DNA of 64,000 nt from Paralithodes platypus. Its lineage: Eukaryota; Arthropoda; Malacostraca; Decapoda; Lithodidae. The notes below the pieces were generated by a model, which did no database searches, had not been told where the DNA came from, and saw only the letters and a list, made by a program, of their open reading frames with translations. Both the position numbers and the translations under genes were made by a program. Shown here one piece after another: positions 20,092 through 31,664 of the stretch. The DNA lies in the NCBI GenBank assembly GCA_032716605.1, contig CM064480.1, positions 21,973,651 to 22,037,650 on the forward strand, in the 5' to 3' direction. Each line of letters begins with the position of its first letter. The stretch's first letter is position 1.

Positions 20092-20431
20092 AGGTTTGAC
20101 TCCTGTAAGGAGATAAAGAAAACCTAATATTTAGTAGTGGCCCCGTAATCATTGACGAACATGCCTATTACATAAGGCATCCTCTTCAAACACTAATCCG
20201 CCGTAGTTTGAATCTACCGCGCAGAGCATTTAAAATCTCAGGAGCCTTCATCATGAGCGCACGCGACCTCACTCATGGCTTCAGTCATTATGAATTGGGT
20301 TCTCACTACGAAAAAACTTCGTAAAAAAAAAAAAAAAAAAAAAAAAAATATCAAATAAGCTTTCCATCATATCGTGGATGTACTTGTGTGGATCTTTGAC
20401 CAGACGCTGATTCAGGCGTCATTCTTCCTTC
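20092..20431 (-). repeat. DIRS B right inverted terminal repeat
   Basis: Reverse complement of 28853-29163 plus the about 65-base right-terminal extension. An A run of about 30 at 20319-20348 replaces the AAATAAAAAT-type stretch of the other ITRs. Confidence 0.9.
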
Positions 20432-20503
20432 ACTGACATATCAAGTAAACCAAAATCCTTAATACATCAACGAATGGGAAGGGGATGGTCGGGAGGGCCC
20501 CAG

Positions 20504-20610
20504 TCGTCAATGATTACGGGGCCACTACTAAATATTAGGTTTTCTTTATCTCCTTACAGGAGTCAAACCTATAATTTATTAGTGGCCCCTCCATCATTGA
20601 CGAACATGCC
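20504..20610 (-). repeat. DIRS B internal complementary region
   Basis: Two arms, mirroring the right terminus (20092-20158) and the left terminus (29125-29163). It carries the B-type GAACATGCC at its outer end, matching its own left ITR rather than that of A. Confidence 0.88.
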
Positions 20611-21166
20611 TGATTTCTAAGACTGGAGGGGGACATTCGTAATCATATCATAACTCTAGAAAAGCAGATAATCAAACAACCACATAGTATTCTTACTTTG
20701 AAATATATTTAAATACGGCGCAGCCCATATATATACAAAAAAGGGGTTCAAGCAGGTGCATGCTTCAAAGAAGCCTGCTTGACAAAAAAGGGTAACTCTG
20801 GAGATTCTGTGAACAGATCTGTAGTTACAAAGGCACCCCACTCAACGAGTGGTGACAAAAATAACAAGTTATAAGTTTACATGTGCACATAATAAACCCC
20901 ATAATATTCGTGGAAATAATTTGCAAAAGATCTCCACTGTTTAATACTAAATTGCTTTCACAGCTAAAACTACTATAACAACCCCGTTGTTTTGTACTGA
21001 CATTGTACTAGCACAATTTCTCGCAGAGAAATTTTCATATCACATTAACCATAAATTGTATCACAGCTCTTACATTCCGGTGGGGTCTAGGGTGTCCTAT
21101 GTTACACTGACTGCACCCCCCCCCCCCTTTTTCCTTGAAAGTAAACAAAAGTGACTGAAGGGTCAC
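20611..21166 (-). other. DIRS B 3' untranslated region
   Basis: No gene. Contains a 12-base C run (21116-21127) followed by TTTTT, sense strand AAAAA then G12, about 40 bases after the recombinase stop as in A, C and F. Confidence 0.75.
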
Positions 21167-22316
21167 CTAGACCCTCTGCCTTAAAGCTATACATGGTAAG
21201 GAAGGTTTGTCTAGAGCAACTGACAAGCATCTAGTCAAAAACGTATGATTAGACGCCCACAACTGTGTGGACGAAATATCTTCTACTGAAAAGTTCTTTA
21301 GGAAACGTAAAGAGGCTGCCCATTTGCGTAAATCGTGGGCCCTACCCACAACGCCGGGATTACTCTCTTTAATGACTTCGACCAGAAGAGAAGCTAATCT
21401 CCGTTTCAGTAAGCGTTTACCCGTACTCGCTACCCATAAAGCACCTTGGGGGTTTAGAGGAGCCACTCTCAAATATTTGGTTAGAGCTTGCACTGGACAT
21501 AGATCATGGTGCACCTTTCCCCTTTTTAACGCCGGCACCGTGAACTCAGAAAACACGTGTGCACTGTGCTCATTTTTGGCTACAAATCTCGGGGAAGGTG
21601 CAATGTGAATACATTCATTAAGTCTACCAAACCTAAGGCAATTAGGTGTGTTGCTCATCGTCGCCAGCTCAGACACTCTGTTCCCGGTGGCCAAAGCCAA
21701 TAGGAATACAGCCTTTTTTAAGAGTAATGCAAAATCTGCAGTATTTTGGTACAGACGAGAGTGAAGTAAAGACAATGCCTTGTCCAGAGACCAAGTAGGC
21801 ATGAGCTGACGGGGAGGTGGGCGGAGTTTAAAACATGCCCTCATAAAACCTGTTTCCTCCGCTACCAGTATGGAGAGACCTGTAAGGTCTAAAAAGGGCA
21901 CTCTAATCGCAGTTAAGTGATTTTTTAACGTTACCACAGATAAACGTTTCTGCTCAAACAGATAATTTAAATAATTGAAAACTACAGCTACTGAGGGCAC
22001 AGTCTGTTCTGTTCTAATGATCCAAGAAGTAAAGGCTTGCCAATGTGATTGATACTGTCATTTCGTAGACTGAGTATATTGATTTAATAATTTATTGGTC
22101 ACATCTCTACTGTATGGTGCTAGCCACTTGGCCTCCTGAATGTCCATAATGCAAAAGTCAGCGAGGTCGCTAGGTTGCCAATCGTGTCTAAGTGGAAATA
22201 CCCGACCGGGAGTGACACCGGGTGCGGGCACCACGTCTTTAATTGCTGGTACCACAACTGCGCCGGCCACAGGGGCGTGACTAGCGAGACTAAGCCTCGA
22301 TAATCTCGTAGTTTGT
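21167..22316 (-). pseudogene. DIRS B tyrosine recombinase with nucleophile Tyr replaced by Cys
   Basis: The 277-aa frame at 21167-22000, plus an upstream piece at 22058-22316, make a nearly complete recombinase. The N-terminal SAM-like region (LNYLFEQKRLSVVTLKNHL) is followed by the catalytic domain: Arg in ATGNRVSELATM, the box RAHDLRKWAASLRF, then NHTFLTRCLSVALDK. In A and C the last motif reads TRYLSV, with the catalytic Tyr; here the codon is TGC, so the nucleophile is lost. A TGA at about 22058 replaces the Arg codon of TKRQYQSHW. The protein could not cut or join DNA. The upstream part is further separated from the RT by the LINE tail. Confidence 0.88.
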
Positions 22317-22730
22317 TCACTACGTTTTTTTTTTTTTTTTTTTTTCTATGTGATTGAGGGAGGCAAAAGGCATAACTGCCTATAGCGAGTGCCTCCCCCA
22401 TAGTTGAAAGAGTGACAGGGCCAAAATCAAGGGACGTTCGAGCCAAAATGCCTGGACACACGGAGTTTGAAGCAATTTAAGTCATAGGAAGAGGGAAAGA
22501 CTGATTCTGGGAGAGAGTTCCAGAGCTCAGATGTTGAGTAGAAGAAAGTTTGAGAGTAACGTTTCACTCTTGGGTTGGAGAGTTGCACAGAGTAGGGGTG
22601 GGATTGAGTTGCAAGACGGGTACCACGTGCCCTACGTAAAGGAGGTGGTATGCACTGGGATAGCTCTGAGGAACACTGATTATTATAGTAGCGATAGAAT
22701 AGCGAGAGAGATGCAACATTGCGACGTGGC
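22317..22730 (-). mobile_element. 5'-truncated LINE 3' end in DIRS B
   Basis: Begins on the minus strand at about 22730 and ends in a poly(A) (T run at 22324-22344). It encodes the last about 95 residues of a Jockey/CR1-type ORF2 (RRNVASLSLFYRYYNNQC through SRHFGSNVP) and is nearly identical to 40250-40651 in DIRS C. The DIRS sequence CACTACG|TGGCACATT is split, with ACG repeated on both sides. A long ORF (22427-24427) that runs from DIRS sequence into this LINE is chimeric and not a gene. Confidence 0.85.
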
Positions 22731-24427
22731 ACATTAGTGACACGTCTGGCGGCGGAAACAGATAGATGGAGCTCCATCTGTTCCAGTCTGTCACTAGGGC
22801 GTCTGGCCCCCCTGCCGGCGTTTTCGTCCGGCGGGTGAGGTATAGAGGGAGTTTGTGAGTCTCCTCGGACGCAAACAGATCCACTTGTGGATGGTAGAGC
22901 TCTGCAATCATTTGGTTGAAAATGGGTTGCTTGAGCTCCCATTCTACTGTCGTGCTCTGTCTCCGGGACAGAGCGTCTGCCCAGACGTTTGCTACGCCTG
23001 GGAGATAAGATGCGTGAAGATAAATGTCTAGTCTGTTGGCTAGAGTAAAAATCTCTTCCGACACGTTTAGCAACTTCCTTGACCTCGTTGACCCCTGTTT
23101 CTGAATACAGTGAACTGCATTCAGATTGTCCATTCTGAAGGCCACCGACTTGCCCCGTAAAGCAGGGCCGTGAGCCTGAAGGAAATACAAGGGGACTAGT
23201 AATTCTTTGACATTGATGTGGGAGATTTCTAAGTGGGACCAAAGCCCCTGACCCTGGTGCCCCTGATTTGACTGAAATCCCCAACCTATTGTGCCTGACG
23301 CATCCGTGTCTACCCATACCGTTGGCGGAGGAGAGGTCCATGACATTATTGATTGCAACATTTCCCTCTTCGCCCAGACCGCTAGTAAGGTGTGGATTAA
23401 TTTTGGGATGGGCCATAACTTTCCCGCCGGTAAGAATGGGAAATATTTGTTGCCTTCCAATATTAAACGTTTTACTTTCAACCGGCCCAACATTACAGTT
23501 AGTTGAATCCAGTTGAGAGAGCCGACCAGAGACTCCCAGACCCTCCGTGTCGTAGTCAGACTGTGAAGAAACATGAACAGTTTCCTGCGAAACCTGTTGC
23601 GATTGTCCACACTCTGACTCAGAGTGAGAGCAGCTGTGTCCCAGACCAGCCCTATCCACCGAATTACTCGTGAGGGAACAAGGTTTGACTTTACCAGATT
23701 TACCTTGAACCCTAGAGTTTTGACATGATTTAAAATTATGTTGACATGTTTGATGCATAATTGCTCTGTCTCTGCCACCACCAGCCAGCCGTCTAGGTAC
23801 CACAAAACTCTGATTCCTTGCTTTAACAATGGCATCAGGGCTTGCCGGACTAATTTCGTGAATAATCGAGGTGCCAGGTTCAAACCGAATGGCATCCTTT
23901 GAAAAACAAAATTTTGGTGCCTGATCCGTAAGGCCAGAAACCTTTGAAATCTTTTGTTTACCGATACGTGCCAATAAGCGTCTGTCAGGTCTAGGGAACA
24001 CATCCAACCTCCCGGCGGAAGTGTTAGCCTGATTTGGTGTACTGTTAACATTCGGAATGACTCGTTGTGAATGTGAAGGTTCAGATAAGACAGGGCTACG
24101 GACCGGTCTCATCTGAACACTGTCCCTTTTGGGAACCAAAAATAGCTTGGACGTGAATACAGGGTAATTTGGGGGGACCGGGATGATGACATTCTTGGCA
24201 ATCATTTCCTGGACCAGTGACTCCATCTCTAAAGAAACAAAATTCGCCGTTGTCGGCTGACGTAAGCGAGGTCGCCGGAGCCACTGCCAAGTGATGCCTT
24301 TGTGTGCCACCATCCGTGCCCAAGTGTTTAACGGCCATGCTTGGTGACACGTTCGGAACGACCCAGTTAGCAGACAAGGGTTCGCCGGCTGTACTACCCT
24401 CGGATCCGCCGGCCTTAAGACTGGCAC
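22731..24427 (-). pseudogene. DIRS B RT-RNase H with YLDG in place of YLDD
   Basis: Same domain order as in A: motif A SLDLTDAYWHVSV, RMPFGLNLAPRLFTKLV, motif C, the RNase H motifs VWVDTDASGTIGWG, HINVKELLVPLYF, AFRMDNLNAVHC and NVWADALSRRQS, and VDLFASEETHKLPLYL. Motif C reads WYLDGWLVVAE, so the second catalytic Asp is Gly (codon GGC for GAC near 23792). A one-base insertion near 24100 (GCTACGGACC versus TCTACGACC) shifts the frame between the N-terminal part (EMESLVQEMIAKNV) and motif A. The 3' end is cut by the LINE at 22730. Inactive on several grounds. Confidence 0.88.
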
Positions 24428-24444
24428 CGGGAGTGAGAGAGACT

Positions 24445-27076
24445 TTAGTTTTTTGATGGTGGTGGAGTTGGTGGTGGTGGATGCTTCGCCGGCTGGCTGG
24501 CGTTGGCCGAAGACGGGCCCTGACCTGGCTTATTATGGCCACGACCTCTCTGACCTGAAAACCTACTCTGTCTATGCCTGTACTGACCTTGAGGGGAGGA
24601 GGAGGACTTAGGTGGAAGAAAGGGCTTAGATCCCCCCGGCTGAGCCTTAGCGACTGGCCTGGGTTTGGGGAAGTTAAAGGCAGGTTTCTTAGAAGAGGTG
24701 GGACTGTGTTTAAAGGCCTGAGCCATATTAAACACCGTTCGCCACACGTCAGGGGACATTAAAGAGGGAGTGAGCACTGGTGACATGACCACCTGATTCG
24801 CAATGCGATCAGGCAGTTTTCGGACTAAGGACATTCTGAGGTCTTGTCTCGCTCGTACCGCCTCAAGCAAGGCGGTGCGTATGTCACCCAAAGATTGGAT
24901 TGACGACTGAAGAAGCAGTCGCCGGGACAATTCAACCGATTGTCTGGCATCCGCGTCTGCGATTGCCTGAGTGGACCGGAGCAAAGACTTTGCTACCTGT
25001 TGAGACACTATGTATTGAGAGAACAGGCGAAAAACTTTCCCCCTTAGCCTAAATTCTCGGTCTAGGTGAGTTGGGGTAGGGGTAGTGAAAGGGTCTTTTA
25101 GCTCACAAAGATTAATTTTAGGGGCAGCTAAGAAAGCAAACAAAGCTGAAGGGACTCCGCCGGCAGAACACACTGGCATGGAGAACCAAGAATGAGTATC
25201 TTGAGGGATCTGGTGGGAAGTTTTGGAAGTAAATGTGGTCGCAAAGTTTTGAGCCTCTGTCTCCCATTCCACCCAAGGTCCTGGACCCAACTGCCCCACC
25301 TTCAAGACTGGATTAGCTGCTGCGTCTGTGACGGTTTGCAAATCGAGTTCTGGAGTGAGAGCTGACAGAGTCTTAATGTCATTAAACCCATCATGCTTAG
25401 ACCAGTCTGAAAACAATTTTGAAGCTGAGGCAGAGGGTAAAGCCGGCTTAGCAGTATAAACAAAATAGTCCCAGTGATAATAACTAGGTATAGCCTTTAT
25501 GTTGACATCTAGTACATTTCCCAAAGTATCCAAGGCCCTTAATTTCTTAGATTTATTGCCCTGGATGACCCACTCACGCGGTACTGGGAGTTCCCCTGAC
25601 AAGGTAGGTTGGGCGAGCTCTGGTTTAGTGGGGGTCAAAATGGACCCATGACTCGTCTGGTCCATAAAGCAAGGGCATAGCTACCTTTCTGAGAGGCGCT
25701 CTGTCTAGAGGGGGCGGATTGACATCCGTTATAACCCTTACATTCGAAGTGGTCAATGCCGCCGTAGCAGGCCTAGTAACCACTGATGGTGACAGAGGGG
25801 GAGGGTGAGGGATCTGAGTCAAAGCAATAGAAGTCATCAGAGGCCGTACCGTAGAGCTTGTCGTGGGAGCTCCCAAGTCCACTGTGGGAGTTTCCTGCTG
25901 TTGGCCAACAAATTTAGATAAAGCATTACTAAGTAGCCCATCAATTTCCTGTGCAGTGACAAATTGACTTGATGATGTACTCACTGGTGAATCATTAAGA
26001 TCTTGCGCGGCGTCTAAGCCTGAACCTGACTCTTGCCCTTCCATATCCGATATAATTGAAACCTCGTCTTTATCATCCTGTTCCTCCTGAGAAGATCCCG
26101 CCGAAGCTGGGGTACCACCTTGTTGCCAAGATAAGTCAGGAATAGAGGATGGGATCGCCGCGTCCCGGTGGACGTCAGCCACTGTGTGAATAGTTTGAGC
26201 CGGAAGTGGGTGGTCAGGCCCTGGCCGAGAATATCGCCAAACACCTAGGCCTTGGCCTACACTCCCTTGGGAGTCCGAAACACTCTCAACCACTGAGCCC
26301 CCTGAACTCTCCAATTCCAGGGTTAAAATGTTAATGGTTAAATCATCTTTAGGTACAGGCACTATACTGGACCCTTGAGACCGAACACAAACTCTGTCTG
26401 GGGTAGAGGTACGATGAGAAGTACTAGAAACTGGCGAATGTCGGGAGGCCTTTCTATCATGGGAATCCTTTTTTGAAGATTTATGGCTGCGGTGTGACCG
26501 TGAACTACTCTTCGATTTGGAGGATTTATCGCCGTGACCACTGGTGGAACTTTCTGTCTTACTCTTCTTACTCGATGGTGAAGAGGCAAGACTAGGTGGC
26601 TGGTGTCTGAGAGGTGACCTAGACCGAGATCTCTCCCGAGATGAGGAGGCTGCCGCTGGGGGTGTAGGCTCTCGTTGACGTTTCGCAGTAGCAGCAGGAG
26701 AAGACACAGAACCCTGACCAGTCTCCGCCGGCTTACGACTAGTTACTCGAGAGGAACGTTTAGGGGAAGGGTGCTCAAAAATAAGCCTATCCCAAAGAGG
26801 GACGTTGTCACATTGAAGTGACTTATGAGCCACAATCGTAGTATACGCTGACATCTGTTGCCGAACCTCTCGTAAGGCGACCGCTGCGGTCTTATCATTA
26901 TCTCGAAGGACTTTGACACTTAATTGGGAGCAAAAGGAACAGTTGCACATCACCCACAGACCCCTTGAACGGTCTAGACATTTAACACACTTGATGCAAA
27001 GAGTGTGCGCAAAAATAGGGATACCGGCACAGGTAGGGGTAATGCATAAAGCAAAAACTGGGGCAAAGGTAGCCAT
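24445..27076 (-). pseudogene. DIRS B gag-like ORF, almost complete, one frameshift
   Basis: Two open frames (27076-25625, 483 aa; 25665-24445, 406 aa) cover the whole gag with one shift at about 25645, inside the motif MPLLYGPDESWV. N-terminus: MATFAPVFALCITPTCAGIP with a Cys-rich module (HTLCIKCVKCLDRSRGLWVMCNCSFC, about 22-47; a C-x2-C-x2-C zinc-finger-like spacing). Then SRERSRSRSPLRHQPPS (RS repeat), a Ser/Lys-rich tract, acidic segments, FVTAQEIDGLLSNAL, and after the shift SGELPVPREWVIQGN, KINLCELKDPFTTPTP, DREFRLRGKVFRLFSQYIV, and a basic tail with PPPPTPPPSKN. This is the best guide to the ancestral gag of the family. There is no CCHC knuckle. A nucleocapsid-like role is inferred from position. 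Confidence 0.85.
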
Positions 27077-28852
27077 GACAGAGACTGGTGGGAAAACTAC
27101 TGCAGGGTCTGTATTGGTCCGCCAGAGCCCAGCTCTGGAAAAAAGAAAATTTCCAGGAATTAATGCTCATAAGGTTAACCCAACATGTTCGCACACAAGT
27201 GTTAATAACCCGCCGGGTAACGAGACGTAATGTCACAACGATCACAGCTCGCTACGCGGCGGGATTCTATAAAGATTTCCGAATATCTAAACATGTCTTA
27301 AGAAAGTTAAGAATACCCTCTGACATAATATAAAGGACCAGTATGGCGTTTATAAACATAGTCTTTCCGGTGGTGACTGTTTCAAGATTCAATTTTGGAA
27401 AACAGCCCCCCACAAAGACGCCGGCACCTGAATTATTTAGCAGAATAACACAGGGCAGGCTGATACGAGATCTGAATTCTAACGAATTGTCACAAAAGAT
27501 CGCCGTAAGTTTGAAGGCGGCGATACATTAACGTATCTCTCAATTAACTGGTTAACTAAATTGAATTGTAAATTCCTTATTTCCTCCTCCCAGGAGCACC
27601 CGCCGGGTGTGAAAAATTTGTGAAAAAGATGTTAACCCTAATTGAGCCTTCGATCGCCGTAAGTCTGAAGGCGGCGATACAATTAGTATCACTAAAATGG
27701 ATCGGTTAACTAAACTGAATGACCAAGATGTTCATCCCACCCTACCAAGGTGCACCCGCCGGGTGAGATGTAAAAGCGTTAACCCCATAAGTTCCTGTCC
27801 CCACTTCTTTGTAAAAGATCGCCGGGGAGGAAAGCCCTCAACAACAGCTAGGTTTTTCCTTTGGTTTGTAAAACCGGGTAGAAAAACTTCATAACATATG
27901 TCCGCATGAACAATGTTAGATGGGTACAGCCAGTCCGCCGGGAATCATAGGGAGCCTGAAACAGGCACCAACACAGAGACGCAGTCCTGGAGAGCCACAG
28001 ACACCTCATCGCCGGGGACACAAGCCTGTGTTGAAACCACGCGTGGCCCAACACGGCTCTCGGCCGGGTTTTTCATGGTGTAACCGAGAAAAACCCGCCG
28101 GAAAGTAACCCACCCCGTTCAGAAACCATCTGAACACACATAGGACCCGAGAGCAAGCCAAGCACGACTAGCCTAGGGCCCACACAATAATCCGTGGAAT
28201 TAGCCAATACACAACTAATCCAGGAAACATACATAGTCCGTGGAATTAGCCAATACACAACTAAACCAGGATACACATGACACAGTAGGACATATTTATA
28301 AAATAAACAATAACACTTGTACATGTGGCAAAGCTACGAGCGGCTGGCTAGGCCTAAGCAGACGGCATAAGAAATGTTGAAATATAAACAAAAAACACTG
28401 GAAATATAACAACAGGAACCACCGCCAACACACCACTGTAGCAAATACTTCCGACAAAGGGAAGACTGACTCGGGACCCAGAAAAAACTTCACTAAGTGA
28501 AGAAAAATACACTGGGAACGTCAGTAAGCAACGCTTACCTCATCAGAAAGATAAAAGGCAGCATAAATAACGCGTAATGAAAGCCGCCTGCATCACAAGC
28601 TAACTCAACTGTGAAAAGTTCACATGTCCACAACAGGACCACGAGGGTACATTCGAAATAGATGCCCCAAACACACGACCCAAAATACACTGCACTGCGG
28701 GCAACCAGCCCAGGACACTCCTGCTACGCATATCCTAACCTTACTCGATACATCCCGGAGTAAACAAATGAGAAAAACTCACTAGGGACGCAGCAAATGC
28801 GGAACCAGCGGAGCGTGGGGAGACACGTCCGGGCAGGCTGAGCGCAGAGCAG
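27077..28852 (-). promoter_or_regulatory. DIRS B 5' untranslated region with repeated GC-rich stem-loops and a short tandem repeat
   Basis: About 1.8 kb without coding signal. It holds two copies of a stem-loop with arms ATCGCC and GGCGAT (27500-27525 and 27651-27679), several self-complementary CCCGCCGGGT-type boxes (27598-27608, 27756-27766, 28094-28102), and paired arms around GTAACCGAGAAAAACCC. A tandem repeat of about 46 bases with GTGGAATTAGCCAATACACA lies at 28192-28275 (two copies). Equivalent structures occur in the 5' UTRs of A and C. They may be RNA elements for packaging, translation or priming; that is inference. Confidence 0.6.
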
Positions 28853-29163
28853 AGAAGGAAGAATGACGCCTGAATCAGCGTCTGGTCAAAGATCCACACA
28901 AGTACATCCACGATATGATGGAAAGCTTATTGGATAGTTATTCTTATTTTCTTTTTGTTTTTATTTTTACGAAGTTTTTTCGTAGTGAGAACCCAATTCA
29001 TAATGACTGAAGCCATGAGTGAGGTCGCGTGCGCTCATGATGAAGGCTCCTCAGATTTTAAATGCTCTGCGCGGTAGATTCAAACTACGGCGGATTAGTG
29101 TTTGAAGAGGATGCCTTATGTAATAGGCATGTTCGTCAATGATGGAGGGGCCACTAATAAATT
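28853..29163 (-). repeat. DIRS B left inverted terminal repeat
   Basis: About 310 bases, reverse complement of the inner part of 20092-20431, ending in TTATTAGTGGCCCCTCC on the minus strand. Almost identical to 357-667 of DIRS D. Confidence 0.9.
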
Positions 29164-29547
29164 AAGCACTGTACCCTGCCCAGTCTCAGTCGACTTACGC
29201 ACATTTACTTTACTTCTAGAAGGGGGACGTTTAAGTGGGGGATACTGAGCAATCAATCTGTCCCACAGAACTACGTTATCACACTGCAGGGCTTTATGAG
29301 CCACTGAAGTAGCATAAGTAGATAAAAGCTGTTTGACCTCGCACAATGCAACCGCCGCGGCCAAATTATCTTGTTGTAAGACTTTAGTACTCAATTGACT
29401 ACAAAAAGTACAATTCTTCGTCACCCACAGACCCCTGGACCGGTCCAAGCATTTGACGCATCTGATGCATAGAGTATGGGCAAAAATAGGGATCCCTGAA
29501 TAAGAGGGTGTTAAGCACAGAGCAAAAACAGGGTCTAGTGGCGCCAT
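29164..29547 (-). pseudogene. DIRS A gag-like ORF, N-terminal piece
   Basis: Begins MAPLDPVFALCLTPSYSGIP, then HTLCIRCVKCLDRSRGLWV and TKNCTFCSQLSTKVL (Cys-rich module), and ends at the QGTVL segment where DIRS B is inserted. The rest of the ORF is at 20091 and leftward. The terminal residues LLVAPPSLTNMPIT in the open frame come from the ITR of B and are not part of the protein. The start Met aligns with those at 27076 (B) and 33001 (C). Confidence 0.85.
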
Positions 29548-30008
29548 GACAGAGACTGGGAAGAGCTAACCCACCCCCAGGCTCCGTCTGGTCCTCTGTT
29601 GACCCGCAGGAACTCCGCCCTGGAAAAAAGAAAATTTCCAGGAATTAATGCTCATAAGGTTACCCCAAAATGTTCTAACACAAGTGTTAATGAACCGCCG
29701 GGCAACAAGACGTAATACACCACTATTACCTCTTGTTACCCTATAGGTTCTTATGTAAAGATTTTAGAATATCTTTACTTGTCCAAAAGATTTAAGCACA
29801 TCCTCCGACAAAATATAGAGACGAGCATGTCGTTATAAATGACGCAGTCTTCCCAGTGGTATTTTTGGCCACCGGAAACCCATATTAAGACGCCGGCCTC
29901 CTTATTATATCGCAGTTAAAAAGGGGGTAAGCTTATCTTAAACGTTTTTTATCTGACTTCCCTCGAAGCCTTCATAGATCGCTGTATGTTGAAGGCCTCG
30001 ATACCCAA
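29548..30008 (-). other. DIRS A 5' untranslated region, gene-proximal part
   Basis: Aligns with the 5' UTR of B (27077-27540) and of C (32602-33000), including the GGAATTAATGCTCATAAGGT block. DIRS C is inserted at 30008; the UTR resumes at 41451. Confidence 0.82.
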
Positions 30009-30317
30009 ATTTATTAGTGGCCCCTCCATCATTGACGATTATGCCTATTACATAAGGCACCCTCTTCAAACACTCATCCGCCGTAGTTTGAATCTACCGC
30101 GCAGAGCATAAAAAATTGAGGAGCCTTCATCATGAGCGCACGCAACCTCACTCATGGTTCAGTCATTATGAAATTGGGTTCTCACTACGAAAAAACTTTG
30201 TAACAAATAAAAAACAAAAAGAAAATAAGAATAACTATTCATAAGCTTTCCATATAATCGTGGATGTACTTGTGTGGATCTTTGACCAGACGCTGACTCA
30301 GGCGTCATTCTTCCTTC
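30009..30317 (+). repeat. DIRS C left inverted terminal repeat
   Basis: Starts ATTTATTAGTGGCCCC and is the reverse complement of 41103-41410. It contains a GAAAAAACTTTGT region that forms a local palindrome with the flanking TACGAA motif. Confidence 0.9.
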
Positions 30318-31660
30318 TCTGCTCTGCGCTCAACCTACCCGGACGTGCCTCCCCACGCTCCGCTGGTTCCGCATTTGCTGCGTCCCTAGTGAGTTTTTTC
30401 TCATTTGTTTACTCCGGGATGTATCGAGTAAGGTTAGGATATGCGTAGTAGGAGTGTCCTGGGCGGGTTGCCCGCAGTGCATTGTATTTTGGGTCGTGTG
30501 TTTGGGACATCTATTTCGGGTGTACCCTCGTGGTCCCGTGGTGGACGCTTGAAACGTTTGCGTGGTTAGCTAGCTTCGTGATGTAGGTGGCTTTCATTAC
30601 GCGTTATTAAGCTTCTTCTTATCTTTCTGATGAAGTAGTTTTTTCTTTTCTCTGACGTTCCCAGCGTATTTTTCTTCACTTAGTGAAGCTTTTTCTGGGT
30701 CCTGAGTCAGTTCTTCCCTTTTCCGGGATTTTTATGCTACAGTGGTGTGTTGACGGTGGTTCCTGTTGTGATATGATTCAGTGCTTTTTGTTTTTATTAC
30801 GACATGATTACATATTTCCGTCTGCTTAGGCCTAGCCAGCCTCTCGTAGCTTTGCCACATGTACAAGTGTTATTGATTTATGTTATAAATATGTACTACT
30901 GTGTCATGTGTGTCCTGGGTTAGTTGTGTATTGGCTAATGCCACGGACTATTGGTGTGTTCTCGATTAGTTGTGTATTGGCTATTTCCACGGACTAATTG
31001 TGTGCCCTGGGTTAGTTGTGCTTTGGCTAATTCCTCGGTCTATTTGATGCGTTCAGATTGAATCTGGGCGGGGTGGGTTGCCTTTCCCAGCGGGTTTTCT
31101 CGGTTACACCGTGAAAACCCAGCGGGTTGCCGAGTTTTAATCACGCGTGGTTAAAAAAGGCTTGTTTTCCCCGGCGAGTGGTGGCTTGAGGCTCTCCAGG
31201 ACTGCGTCTCTGTGGTGGGGCCTGTGTTCAGGCTTACTGTGATTCCCGGCGGGATGGCTTTACCCATTTAACTAAGTGTTCATGCGGACACTTGTTGAGT
31301 TTAGTTTTTCCCGGTTTTGCAAAGCCAGTAAAACTAGGCTGTTTGTTGATTGGTCTTTCCTCCCCGGCGATCTTTTGCAAAGAAGTGGGGATAGGAACAA
31401 TTGGGGTTAACGTTATAAACTTAAATTCACACCCGGCGGTTGCACCTTGGGAGGGTGGGATTAACGGATTTGCAATTCAGTATAGTTGACCAGACAATTG
31501 AGGGATACGTTAATGTATCGCCGCTTCGACATACGGCGATCTAGGACGCTTCGGGAGAAGTCAGATCTAGCATTTAACCCAGGAACTGCGAGAAGACTCT
31601 TAAGAGTTCCCCCGGCGGACTGCGGGAAGACTCTTAAGAGTCAGAAAAAAAAAATCAACT
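30318..31660 (+). promoter_or_regulatory. DIRS C 5' untranslated region with three-copy tandem repeat
   Basis: Non-coding. Contains a repeat unit of about 46-50 bases (GTTAGTTGTGTATTGGCTA core) three times at about 30918-31050, the reverse complement of the unit seen twice in B at 28192-28275. A palindromic pair CCCGGCGAG and CACCCGGCGG, and the ATCGCC arm near 31515, match the stem-loops of B. A direct repeat AGAAGACTCTTAAGAGT occurs at 31591 and 31625. Confidence 0.6.
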
Positions 31661-31664
31661 TTAA

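Larger units (their letters stand above)
20092..29163 (-). mobile_element. DIRS element B, complete, inserted in the gag of DIRS A
   Basis: Minus-strand element with left ITR at 28853-29163 and right ITR at 20092-20431, an ICR, and gag, RT-RNase H and recombinase regions. Length is 9.07 kb, or about 8.7 kb without the LINE tail at 22320-22730. It splits the gag of A between QGTVL (29164 side) and LSSGTS (20091 side). Its ITR carries GAACATGCC where A and C have GATTATGCC, so it belongs to the same subgroup as D. Both catalytic centres are mutated (YLDG, and Cys for the recombinase Tyr), so it is dead. Confidence 0.92.

Noticed and set aside
22427..24427. A 666-codon protein
   Set aside because: The frame crosses from DIRS B RT into an inserted LINE tail; it is a chimera of two elements in unrelated frames.
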